64,000 nt of DNA from Catalinimonas alkaloidigena (GTDB lineage Bacteria > Bacteroidota > Bacteroidia > Cytophagales > Cyclobacteriaceae). The stretch is taken from contig NZ_JAQFIL010000001.1 of NCBI RefSeq assembly GCF_029504655.1, forward strand, positions 1,059,001 to 1,123,000. Reading direction: 5' to 3'. Each line of letters opens with the position of its first letter. The stretch's first letter is position 1. The notes under the pieces are model-generated. The model did not search any database. It was not told the origin of the DNA and saw nothing but the letters and a program-made list of their open reading frames with translations. Below are positions 44,039-52,701 of this stretch, one piece after another. Made by a program: the position numbers and the translations under genes.

Positions 44039-44821
44039 TTATTCTAAACTAATATTCACACTACCAATGCCAGCTTTTACATCCAGGCTAATAACATATT
44101 TAGATTCTCCGTAAAGATCATTGGTAAACACCCGGCCATCTTTGTTCAATTCAGGGGCGTTAACTGAGCCTAAAGCTCCGTTTACTTCTATCCGTATCCC
44201 AATTTCACGTGGCAACAGCAGGTTGAGCTCTCCTATCCCTCCATTGACTTCCGCATCCAGGTCATTATACCACTGACCACTCAAGTCAATAGATACTTCA
44301 CCTACACCGGCATTCACTGTTAAGTCTGGCAGGGAGGTATTGGCCAGGTTTAGACTATGCTCACCTACGCCAGCATCCAGGCTTACGCTATTAAGTTTGA
44401 GTCCTCTCAGGTCTATTTCAGTCTCTCCCGCCCCTATGGAGAGGTTCAAATCCTGCCTAAGTGCATCATTCAGCTGTATGATCCAGTTATTGGCATCATC
44501 GTCACCTATATTAAAATTAAAGTTGTTGATATCAGGCTGTTCTATACGCAGCCGTCCGGTGTTTCCGGTGGAAGTATATTCAATTTCTGGCTGCCAATCT
44601 TCATGACTATAGGTAATGTCAGTATCTACCAGATTTTCAGCTCCACCTTTTACGGTCAGCCTCCCGGCTTTCATGGAGATATCGGTTTTGACAGTTTCTA
44701 CTTCATCCAGCTTGATCGTCTGAGAGGCCTGTCTTACCCCTCCGTTATTCCTGGACTCACTGTTGAATTCGCAAGCCACTAAGCATGGGAGTAAAAGAAA
44801 TAATAGCTGCTTATTACTCAT
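44039..44821 (-). CDS. Lipoprotein with repetitive beta (toast-rack/DUF4097-like) domain
   Basis: A 260-residue lipoprotein (lipobox LVAC, Cys17). The mature part has repeating short beta strands: LNLSIGAGETEIDLRG, VSLDAGVGEHSLNL, LTVNAGVGEVSIDL, AEVNGGIGELNLLL, VNGALGSVNA, DVKAGIGSVNIS. This repeating GAGE/GVGE/GIGE pattern is typical of toast-rack or LiaF/DUF4097-like beta-solenoid domains. Function unknown. It lies 30 bp after an S9 peptidase gene, in the same operon. Confidence 0.85.
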   Translation of the reverse strand: MSNKQLLFLLLPCLVACEFNSESRNNGGVRQASQTIKLDEVETVKTDISMKAGRLTVKGGAENLVDTDITYSHEDWQPEIEYTSTGNTGRLRIEQPDINNFNFNIGDDDANNWIIQLNDALRQDLNLSIGAGETEIDLRGLKLNSVSLDAGVGEHSLNLANTSLPDLTVNAGVGEVSIDLSGQWYNDLDAEVNGGIGELNLLLPREIGIRIEVNGALGSVNAPELNKDGRVFTNDLYGESKYVISLDVKAGIGSVNISLE

Positions 44822-44851
44822 GATAAAAGAGTTTTTGATAAGTTAGGCAAA

Positions 44852-47062
44852 TTATTTATGACCTGCAGCATCTATTTCAGTGGCAGCGGGCTTCACCGAA
44901 TGATTAGCATAACGTTCAAAAAACTCCACGATACGGTTAAGCCGGTCCATTCGCCGCAGGGGGTTTCCTGAGCGTGAAAGCTCATGCCCTTCTCCCGGAT
45001 AGCGTACATATTCTACCGGTCTTTCCAAAACTTTCAGGCTTCTGTACAGCAGTTCGGATTGTCTTACTCCGGTGCGTAAGTCTGTATCGGCATGCATGAT
45101 GAGTAGTGGTGTTTGAATATTGGCGACAAAGGTTTGCGGGGAATTGGCTTCCATAGCGGCTTTGGCATCCGCTTCCCAGGGATACCCTCCGAAATGATCA
45201 GGCACAAGTCTCCAGGCATTACCTTCGCCAAAGAAAAACTCCAACTCATACACTCCTCGTTGGGCAACTGCCGCCTCAAAGCGATTCGTTTGAGAAACAA
45301 TCCAGGCAGTGAGGTAACCGGCATAGCTACCTCCCGTCAGGAACTGCTGCTCACTGTCTATCCAGCTGTGTTTTTGCATAGCATCATCCAGGGCTGCCAG
45401 TACATCACTGGCTGGTCCTTCACCCCAGTTTTGGTAATTTGCCCGGCGAAAGCTATCTCCATAGCCGCTACTTCCTATGGGGTTAGCATAAACCACTGCA
45501 TACCCCCAACTGCACAGCAACTGAAACTCATGCCACATGCTGAATTCACCGGGGCCCCACATGGCTGAAGGGCCTCCGTGCATTTCAAGCACTACCGGAT
45601 ATTGGGCATTGTCCTGGCGGTTTACGGGTTCCATCAGCCAGTATTCTACTTCATGACCATCATTTTGAACGCTGAAGCGTTTGGGCTGAACAAGCTGTTT
45701 CTCTGCCAGCCAATTCTGATTGAGGGAGGTTAACTGCTGAGCATTTCTTCCTTTAGCATCTGCCATGTATACTTCATAAGGTTGGTTGACTTCGGTAGCT
45801 GCATAGACAATTACTTCCTCATGCAGGTCGTAATTGTTAACGCCAAGGTTTTCTCCCAGCACTAAATCTGTTCGGGCATTGCGCACATTGATATTATACA
45901 AAGGAACATAACCTTCATTAGAGGCGGTGAAAAATATTTCTTTGCCATCGTATCCCCATTTGATGTCACCGATACTTCGGTCAAAGTCATGGGTAAGGAT
46001 TTCTGCTCCTGAGCCATCGGCCTGAGCTACACCCAGTTCAGTTTGCGCATATGTAATATCAGTCATTGAAGCAGCTGAAAAAGCAATCATTTCGCCATCA
46101 GGCGAGTAAGTGGGACTATACAGGCGCATATCAGGCATGTCCAGGAGTTGCCTGCTGCCGGAGCCATCGGCCATCACTTCCCAAAGGTCACTGTCAATGA
46201 CTCTGTCTGGCATTTGCTCATAATTAATAGAGCTACACACAATGCGGCTACCATCCGGTGACCAGGAAGGGGATTGGAAATTCTGGTAACCATCTGTGAG
46301 CTGTGTGGCTTCGGCTTCTTGTTTAGCGTCTATCACGAACAGGTGCTGAAACAGCATTGTATTGTCCAGTCCCAGCTCACCCTGAAAATCCAGTCGGTTG
46401 ATTACCATAGGGTTTTCTTTGCTGGCATTTTTGGCAAGCCAGGCTCGCACCGATTCCAGGTCACCATCGGGACTCAGCTGGCTTTCTTCTGTACTATCCT
46501 TTTTAAAGTCCGGAGTGTCACCCAAGGTCCGGCCCGGCCTTTCGTAATCCCATGTAGGTGTACCGGATAGCTCTTCCATAGGAATGCTGGAAGTAAAAAG
46601 GATTTTAGTACCATCCGGTGACCATTGTGGGTTAGAGGCTCCATTTTCGGTATGTGTAAGTACATAAGCTTCGCCACCGGTGAGGGGCAATATCCAGATT
46701 TGTGACTGATCTTCATGCTTTCGTACAAAGGCAATCTTGTTTCCATCAGGAGACCAGACGGGTTGGCTGTCGCTATGGTCTCCATAGGTAAGTTGCTGTA
46801 CCGAAGGATTGTCATTTTCCAGATTGGCTAGCCATAGGTGGTGCAGGTATTTGTAATCCTGCTCCTCATCTTCTGTCATGCTCGTCACTATGTATACCGC
46901 TCGGTTGCCATAAGGTGAAACACGGATCTGGCTAGCAGTTTTTATTTTCAGTACATCTGAAGTGAGGATGGGCTGCTTTGCCTGGGCCCACAACATCATA
47001 GGCAGGCTCAATGAAAATAAAATGCAGTATATTTTTGCTCTCAAATTTGTGGTTAAAGTCAT
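44852..47062 (-). CDS. S9 family prolyl oligopeptidase, exported
   Basis: A 736-residue enzyme with a signal peptide (to LWAQ, about residue 27), an N-terminal TolB-like beta-propeller (repeats such as SPDGNKIAFVRK, SPDGTKILFTSS, SPDGSRIVCSS, SPDGEMIAFSA) and a C-terminal alpha/beta hydrolase. The catalytic Ser579 is in GGSYAGYLTAW; the Asp and His are in MHADTDLRTG and PGEGHELSRSG. It probably cleaves peptides in the periplasm. Start ATG at 47060-47062. Confidence 0.94.
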   Translation of the reverse strand: MTLTTNLRAKIYCILFSLSLPMMLWAQAKQPILTSDVLKIKTASQIRVSPYGNRAVYIVTSMTEDEEQDYKYLHHLWLANLENDNPSVQQLTYGDHSDSQPVWSPDGNKIAFVRKHEDQSQIWILPLTGGEAYVLTHTENGASNPQWSPDGTKILFTSSIPMEELSGTPTWDYERPGRTLGDTPDFKKDSTEESQLSPDGDLESVRAWLAKNASKENPMVINRLDFQGELGLDNTMLFQHLFVIDAKQEAEATQLTDGYQNFQSPSWSPDGSRIVCSSINYEQMPDRVIDSDLWEVMADGSGSRQLLDMPDMRLYSPTYSPDGEMIAFSAASMTDITYAQTELGVAQADGSGAEILTHDFDRSIGDIKWGYDGKEIFFTASNEGYVPLYNINVRNARTDLVLGENLGVNNYDLHEEVIVYAATEVNQPYEVYMADAKGRNAQQLTSLNQNWLAEKQLVQPKRFSVQNDGHEVEYWLMEPVNRQDNAQYPVVLEMHGGPSAMWGPGEFSMWHEFQLLCSWGYAVVYANPIGSSGYGDSFRRANYQNWGEGPASDVLAALDDAMQKHSWIDSEQQFLTGGSYAGYLTAWIVSQTNRFEAAVAQRGVYELEFFFGEGNAWRLVPDHFGGYPWEADAKAAMEANSPQTFVANIQTPLLIMHADTDLRTGVRQSELLYRSLKVLERPVEYVRYPGEGHELSRSGNPLRRMDRLNRIVEFFERYANHSVKPAATEIDAAGHK

Positions 47063-47474
47063 ATTAAAAAATTAGTAAATAATTACGATTTGGGATCTGC
47101 AATATAATAAGTCCTGTCTATGTTTTGGCCACCAGTTATTGTTAAGCAAGTAAAACAGTTTGCTCAATGGATAGGAACTTATAAGGTATTAGCATTTTAT
47201 TATATTCGCTGCACCAATTAGTATTATTACTTGTGAAGGGTTGTACATAAATAATTGACTTTCAGGTATCAATGCTTACGCTTGATGTTTGCAAACCCAT
47301 AAGTGCGACAGAATAACCAGTCAGCTAGGGGAAAGCAGATTCCAACAAAATCGGTGAAAGTTATGAATTACGAAAAAAGCTGCTTTGCGTAAAGCTTAAA
47401 GGACAAGCTTTTTTTAATGTTGATAATAAAGACAAAAGCATTTTGACTTTTCAAAAAAAAATACAAAAATTAAA
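47063..47474. other. Structured intergenic/leader region
   Basis: About 410 bp between divergent genes. It contains an attenuator-like set of mutually exclusive hairpins at 47332-47415 (separate entry) and a small ATCAA...TTGAT hairpin near 47267-47285. Confidence 0.45.
47332..47415 (+). promoter_or_regulatory. Candidate transcription attenuator or riboswitch leader
   Basis: Four short segments can pair in alternative ways: AAAGCAG (47332-47338) with CTGCTTT (47380-47386); GCTTT (47382-47386) with AAAGC (47391-47395); AAAGCTT (47391-47397) with AAGCTTT (47405-47411), the last followed by T residues like a terminator. It lies 111 bp before the quinoprotein ATG. Short AT-rich stems make this tentative. 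Confidence 0.35.
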
Positions 47475-47525
47475 ATGCTATTGTTGTTAAAAAGTTTAGA
47501 TGAAGCCAATCTGTTTACCTTGAAA

Positions 47526-49700
47526 ATGCAACTTACCTACTACCTTTCATTAGGATTTGCAGGAGCGTTACTGTTATCTTCCTGTGCGCGAGAGCCTAAC
47601 TTATCTCAAGAAGAAGAAGAAGAATTTACAGAATGGAATAGCTATCTGGGTGATCCTGGCAGGTCTCACTATTCTGTTCTTGATCAGATCAATAAAAGTA
47701 ACGTCACAGACCTGGAGGTAGCCTGGACTTACAATGCCGGTCAGCAAGGTAGTGGAGGCCCTGATTATATACAGGCCAATCCTCTTATTGTTGACGGTGT
47801 GCTGTATGGAGTTTCTCCCGGACTTAAAGTTTTCGCAATCAACGCGGCTAATGGAAATAAAATATGGGAGTTTAATCCTTTTGAAGGCACTGACAAAAGC
47901 AGCTTTAGCAGGGGGCTGGTATATTGGGAAGACGGAGAGAATCAGAGGATCATGTTTTCTGCGGAACAATATCTATATGCGCTGGATGCTTCGGATGGTA
48001 TGCCCATTCGGGATTTTGGCGAAAAAGGCAAAATTGATCTGACCCAGGGGCTAGGTCGTGAGCTGGAAGGGCTTGTCTACAGAAGCCATAGTCCGGGCGC
48101 AGTGTACAAAGACCTGATTATCATGGGGGCACTCAACTCGGAGCGACTGCCTTCAGCTCCCGGTCATATTCGGGCCTTTAATATTCATACTGGAAAACAG
48201 GAATGGATTTTTCATACTATTCCTCAGCCCGATGAGTTTGGCTATGACACCTGGGAAGACTCCATGGCTTACCAGTTTGTTGGTGGAGCGAATAACTGGT
48301 CGGGAATGTCTATAGATGAAGAGCGAGGAATCGTCTTTGTGCCTACAGGATCAGCTGCCTTTGATTTTTACGGAGGAAATCGTAAAGGGCAAAATCTTTT
48401 TGCCAACAGCTTACTGGCTTTGGATGCAAATACCGGCAAGCGGATCTGGCATTTTCAGACAGTTCATCATGATTTGTGGGATAGAGATTTGCCGGCCCCA
48501 CCTAACCTGGTGAAAGTAGTACGAGAAGGGGAGAAGGTTGATGCTGTTGCGCAGATTACCAAGTCGGGCCATGTCTACGTGCTGGATCGTGAAACTGGCG
48601 AATCATTGTTCCCTATTGAAGAAAAGCATTATCCGGAATCTGATCTGATGGGTGAACAAACCTGGCCTACGCAGCCCTTGCCGACTAGCCCTCCACCTTT
48701 TGCCCGTCAAAGATTTACTGAAGCGGATATCAACCCTTTCTCCCCTGATAAAGATTCACTCCTGGCTGTATTCAAAAAAACGCGTTCCAATGGTCAGTTT
48801 GTACCTCCCAGTACTGAGGGTACAATGATTTTTCCCGGCTTTGATGGGGGAGGAGAATGGGGGGGCGCCGGCTATGATCCTTCTTCTGGTATTTTATACG
48901 TAAACGCTAACGAAATGCCCTGGATACTTACTATGATAGAGGTGCAGGATGTCAATACCCAGGATATGGTTGTTTTGGGGAAAAGTGTGTATCAGGCAAA
49001 TTGTATGGGTTGTCACGGAGCTGATTTGCAGGGGAGTAATTTTCATGGTAATGCTCCTGAACTTGTCAATGTCAAACAGAGACTTAGTCATCAGGAAATA
49101 GCTACACTGGTCAAAGAAGGTAGGGGTTCGATGCCCTCTTTTGCTTTTCTGAACGATGCCCAGATTGATGCAATTACTTCTTACTTGTTGGGAGAGGAAG
49201 CAGGTGTACAAATGCAAATGGAAAAAACGGCGGCTAATCAACCTGTAGATAAAGAAATAGGTAACCTGCGTTATAACCATACGGGTTACAATCGCTTTTT
49301 GGATTCTGAAGGTTATCCGGCTGTGAAGCCTCCCTGGGGTACACTCAATGCTATTGATCTTAATGAGGGAGAGATTCTATGGTCAGTACCCTTAGGGGAA
49401 TTTGACGAACTTACAAAGAGAGGTATCCCTAAAACAGGTACTGAAAATTATGGAGGGCCGGTAGTAACAGCAGGAGGGCTCATCTTTATCGCAGCCACTA
49501 AAGATGAATATATTCGTGCGTTTGATAAAGATACCGGAGCTGAATTGTGGAAATATAAGCTGCCGGCAGCAGGTATGGCTACTCCTGCCACCTATCAAGT
49601 TGATGGTCGTCAATACCTGGTTATCGCAGCCGGAGGAGGAAAAGGAACGAAGACTCATTCTGATGCTTATGTAGCTTTTGCCCTTCCAAATAAAGAGTGA
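47526..49700 (+). CDS. PQQ-dependent dehydrogenase with cytochrome c domain (lipoprotein)
   Basis: A 724-residue quinoprotein from the ATG at 47526, which starts a lipoprotein signal (MQLTYYLSLGFAGALLL, lipobox SSC); the frame runs back to 47475 without a better start. The eight-bladed PQQ propeller (GDPGRSHYSVLDQI, WEFNPFEGTDKSS, IWHFQTVHHDLWDRDLPAPP, INAIDLNEGEILWSVPLGEF, RAFDKDTGAELWKYKLP) carries an inserted cytochrome c domain with CMGCH (Cys493-His497). It oxidises a sugar or alcohol in the periplasm and passes electrons via heme. PQQ synthesis genes are not in the window. It heads the + strand sugar cluster. Confidence 0.92.
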   Translation: MQLTYYLSLGFAGALLLSSCAREPNLSQEEEEEFTEWNSYLGDPGRSHYSVLDQINKSNVTDLEVAWTYNAGQQGSGGPDYIQANPLIVDGVLYGVSPGLKVFAINAANGNKIWEFNPFEGTDKSSFSRGLVYWEDGENQRIMFSAEQYLYALDASDGMPIRDFGEKGKIDLTQGLGRELEGLVYRSHSPGAVYKDLIIMGALNSERLPSAPGHIRAFNIHTGKQEWIFHTIPQPDEFGYDTWEDSMAYQFVGGANNWSGMSIDEERGIVFVPTGSAAFDFYGGNRKGQNLFANSLLALDANTGKRIWHFQTVHHDLWDRDLPAPPNLVKVVREGEKVDAVAQITKSGHVYVLDRETGESLFPIEEKHYPESDLMGEQTWPTQPLPTSPPPFARQRFTEADINPFSPDKDSLLAVFKKTRSNGQFVPPSTEGTMIFPGFDGGGEWGGAGYDPSSGILYVNANEMPWILTMIEVQDVNTQDMVVLGKSVYQANCMGCHGADLQGSNFHGNAPELVNVKQRLSHQEIATLVKEGRGSMPSFAFLNDAQIDAITSYLLGEEAGVQMQMEKTAANQPVDKEIGNLRYNHTGYNRFLDSEGYPAVKPPWGTLNAIDLNEGEILWSVPLGEFDELTKRGIPKTGTENYGGPVVTAGGLIFIAATKDEYIRAFDKDTGAELWKYKLPAAGMATPATYQVDGRQYLVIAAGGGKGTKTHSDAYVAFALPNKE

Positions 49701-49798
49701 TGATTGATGAATAATGATGCATGCTTATATTTTGCCATGACTAATACCTGTTTTTAACAGTCATTCTCCATTTTTTCAATAAACATTAAAAACAACCT

Positions 49799-50767
49799 AT
49801 GCACAGCAATCACAAGAATAGCCGAAGAAATTTTTTAAGTACATTGGCAGCAGGAAGCGCCGCGTTAACCATTTCACAGCCTTCATTTGCAGAGGCCAGA
49901 GGGAAGAAGCAAAAAGAACCTGTCAGCTTTCACGTATTCTCCAAACACTTACAGTTTTTGGATTATGACCATATGGCGGAGGCTGCCGCTGAAATTGGCT
50001 TTGATGGTGTGGATCTTACGGTACGTCCCGGTGGTCATGTACTGCCTGAAAATGTGGCTCGGGATTTACCTAAGGCAGTTGAAGCTGTCAAAAAACAAGG
50101 ACTACAGGCCAAGATGATGACTACCGCACTGCTTGATCCTGACAATGCCACCAATCAGACATTATTAAATACTGCTAGCGAGCAGGGAATCCAATATTAC
50201 CGCACCAATTGGCTTAAATATCCCGAAAAAATAAGCATTCCTGAGTACATGAAAGAATGTCGTAAAAAACTTACGAAGCTGGCCAAATACAATCAGAAGC
50301 TTGATATTTATGGTTCTTATCAAAATCATTCCGGTCGGCAATATGTAGGTGCGCCGGTTTGGGATATTGCCCTTATTCTTTCAGAAATCAATTCTCCACA
50401 TTTGGGTAATCAGTATGACATTCGCCATGCCACAGTGGAAGGAGGAGAGGCCTGGCCATTAGGTTTACAATACATACACCCCCATATCAACACAATAGTG
50501 ATGAAGGATTTCAGGTGGGAAGAGAAAGACGGAAAATGGCAGGTATTCAATACGCCTATAGGAGAAGGTATGGTGGACTTTGCCAGCTACTTTAACATGC
50601 TAAAAGAATTGAACCTGAGCGCCCCGGTCTCTTTTCATTATGAGTATGAGATGCCTGAGCATGACGATAGCTTAAGCGAACAACAAAAGCTTGCCAGGAC
50701 CAAAGAAGTAATGAAAAAAGATCTGACAGCAGTAAAGGAAATGATGAAAGACGCTGGTTTGATTTGA
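49799..50767 (+). CDS. Tat-exported sugar phosphate isomerase/epimerase-like TIM barrel
   Basis: A 322-residue protein with a Tat signal (NSRRNFLSTLAAGSAAL, cleavage near FAEA). The mature part is an AP-endonuclease-2/xylose-isomerase-like TIM barrel (GFDGVDLTVRPGGHV, YGSYQNHSG, GNQYDIRHATVEG, VSFHYEYEMP) with His, Asp and Glu metal ligands. Family members isomerise or epimerise sugars or keto sugars. Export by Tat suggests it folds with its metal first and acts in the periplasm. It follows the PQQ dehydrogenase by 98 bp. Confidence 0.9.
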   Translation: MHSNHKNSRRNFLSTLAAGSAALTISQPSFAEARGKKQKEPVSFHVFSKHLQFLDYDHMAEAAAEIGFDGVDLTVRPGGHVLPENVARDLPKAVEAVKKQGLQAKMMTTALLDPDNATNQTLLNTASEQGIQYYRTNWLKYPEKISIPEYMKECRKKLTKLAKYNQKLDIYGSYQNHSGRQYVGAPVWDIALILSEINSPHLGNQYDIRHATVEGGEAWPLGLQYIHPHINTIVMKDFRWEEKDGKWQVFNTPIGEGMVDFASYFNMLKELNLSAPVSFHYEYEMPEHDDSLSEQQKLARTKEVMKKDLTAVKEMMKDAGLI

Positions 50768-50845
50768 TAGAGTTATGGCTTTACGCGGATATTACCATAA
50801 TATTATAGCACCTAAAACTATTATACTTAGAACTAAAACGCCATA

Positions 50846-52177
50846 ATGAGATCACTGCTTTTCCCTTTTTTTATTTGCATTATTTCTAACCTTTTTGCCC
50901 AAAATCAACGTCCTAATGTTATTCTAATCTACACCGATGATCAGGGTAGTATAGATATGAATTGCTATGGTGCTCAAGATCTGGCTACCCCAAATATGGA
51001 TGCCTTAGCCAAAAGGGGTGTGAGGTTTACCCAGTTTTATTCAGCCGCTCCGGTCTGTTCTCCTTCCCGGGCAGGTTTACTGACAGGTAAAGTGCCCCAA
51101 AAAGCAGGCTTGCCAGGTAATGCTTCTTCCAGAGAGGGGCATGCTGGTATGCCTGGCGAGCAGATCACGATTGCAGAAATGCTCAAAGAAGCAGGTTACA
51201 CCACCGGCCATGTAGGCAAATGGCACTTGGGCTATACTCCCGAAACTATGCCCAACGGTCAGGGCTTTGACTACTCCTTTGGCCATATGGGTGGCTGTAT
51301 TGATAACTATTCTCACTTCTTTTACTGGAATGGCCCAAATCGTCATGATCTCTGGCAGAATGGTGAAGAAATCTTCAGAGATGGAGAATTTTTTCCTGAT
51401 CTGATGGTGGAGGAAGCCAGCCAGTTTATAGAAGCCCATCAGCAAGAACCCTTCTTTTTGTATTGGGCAATCAATACACCACATTATCCTTTGCAGGGAG
51501 AAGAGAAATGGAGGGAGCATTACAAAGATTTACCTTCGCCGCGTAGGGAGTACGCAGCCTTTGTATCTACGACTGACGAAAAGGTTGGTGAGCTAGTCAA
51601 TAAAGTGGATGAGCTTGGCTTAAGAGAAAATACCATCATCATTCTGATGTCAGACCATGGGCATTCCGTGGAAGAACGTACTTTTGGTGGAGGTGGAAAT
51701 GCCGGGCCTTATCGTGGAGCCAAGTTTAGCCTATTTGAAGGTGGGATCAGGGTGCCTGCTATCATAAGCTGGCCCGCACAGCTACCTGAAAACGAAGTGC
51801 GTGAGCAGATGGGTGTGGGCGTAGACTGGTATCCTACCATTGCTGAGCTTTGTGGTGTTTCCCTCAATCAAACAGATCTGGATGGTATTAGCATAGTCCC
51901 TGTCATTCGCTCAAGTAAGGCTAAATCTCCTCATAAGACTTTTTACTGGGCTACAGGCAGAGAGCAGTGGGCAGTTAGAGAAGGGGACTGGAAACTGATT
52001 GGTAACCCTTATGATCCTACCGACAAAGCCCCGATACCCGAAAACCAAAAATATTTTCTGGTGAATTTGAAGGAAGACATTTCAGAAATGAATAATCTGG
52101 CCGAACAGCAGCCGGAGAAAGTAAAACAGATGAAAAAAATTCATGCTGAATGGGATGAGAAGTTCTCCCGGCACTAG
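50846..52177 (+). CDS. Arylsulfatase-type sulfatase, exported
   Basis: A 443-residue sulfatase with a signal peptide (to LFAQ, about residue 18). The formylglycine-forming Cys71 is in CSPSRAGLLTG (CxPSR), so it needs the anaerobic or FGE-type maturation enzyme. The metal site residues are visible at IYTDDQG and MSDHGHS, and the substrate-side Lys in VGKWHLGY. Such enzymes desulfate glycans from marine algae or animals. It fits the sugar cluster around it. Confidence 0.94.
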   Translation: MRSLLFPFFICIISNLFAQNQRPNVILIYTDDQGSIDMNCYGAQDLATPNMDALAKRGVRFTQFYSAAPVCSPSRAGLLTGKVPQKAGLPGNASSREGHAGMPGEQITIAEMLKEAGYTTGHVGKWHLGYTPETMPNGQGFDYSFGHMGGCIDNYSHFFYWNGPNRHDLWQNGEEIFRDGEFFPDLMVEEASQFIEAHQQEPFFLYWAINTPHYPLQGEEKWREHYKDLPSPRREYAAFVSTTDEKVGELVNKVDELGLRENTIIILMSDHGHSVEERTFGGGGNAGPYRGAKFSLFEGGIRVPAIISWPAQLPENEVREQMGVGVDWYPTIAELCGVSLNQTDLDGISIVPVIRSSKAKSPHKTFYWATGREQWAVREGDWKLIGNPYDPTDKAPIPENQKYFLVNLKEDISEMNNLAEQQPEKVKQMKKIHAEWDEKFSRH

Positions 52178-52701
52178 CATATTGATATATCAAATCACTT
52201 AAAAATCAGGTATAATCCTGTCTTTTTCATTTTTCTACTGGGGCTGAATCTTTACTTTTGAAAGATTGTCAGGTGTGTGAATCTATTATTATCGTGAGTA
52301 AGCTACCTTTTCCTCTATTACCAACACTCATGCAAAGACTGCTTATTCTTTCTTTAGATCTGCTGAACCTTTGTTGTTGTCTGCGCTAATATTAGCAGGT
52401 GCATATAGGACAAGCGTAGCCTCAAAATATGCTAAAGAAGGCAATTAGCATGAATGTAGAACGTTTACTAGCCTGGCGAGGTATGCTGAAAGAGGCTGTT
52501 TTACGGCCTTGATAAACCCATACTGTATTTTGCGACAGAGGTGAAGAGCTGAATTGAAGGTATTTTCAGAAAAGGCTGGTATATAAAGTTTGTAAGCCTA
52601 TTTTTGTCGCTTAAAATAATGATAAAAGCCTCAATGAATGTTGAGCCAGTTAACGTACACGCTCAACGAATTTTGTATTCTAACCTTATTTTGAATTACA
52701 A
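52178..52701. other. Intergenic region with palindromes
   Basis: About 520 bp between the sulfatase and the DUF1080 gene, on the same strand. Palindromes GCTAATATTAGC (52385-52396) and ATGCTAA...TTAGCAT (52429-52451) are present. No ORF. The long gap suggests a separate promoter for the next two genes. Confidence 0.5.
52385..52451. promoter_or_regulatory. Two TTAGC palindromes, candidate operator
   Basis: A perfect 12-bp palindrome GCTAATATTAGC at 52385-52396 and, 32 bp on, a 7-bp inverted repeat ATGCTAA (52429-52435)/TTAGCAT (52445-52451). The half-site matches the TGCTAA/TTAGCA repeat at 1560-1576. Inferred. Confidence 0.3.
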
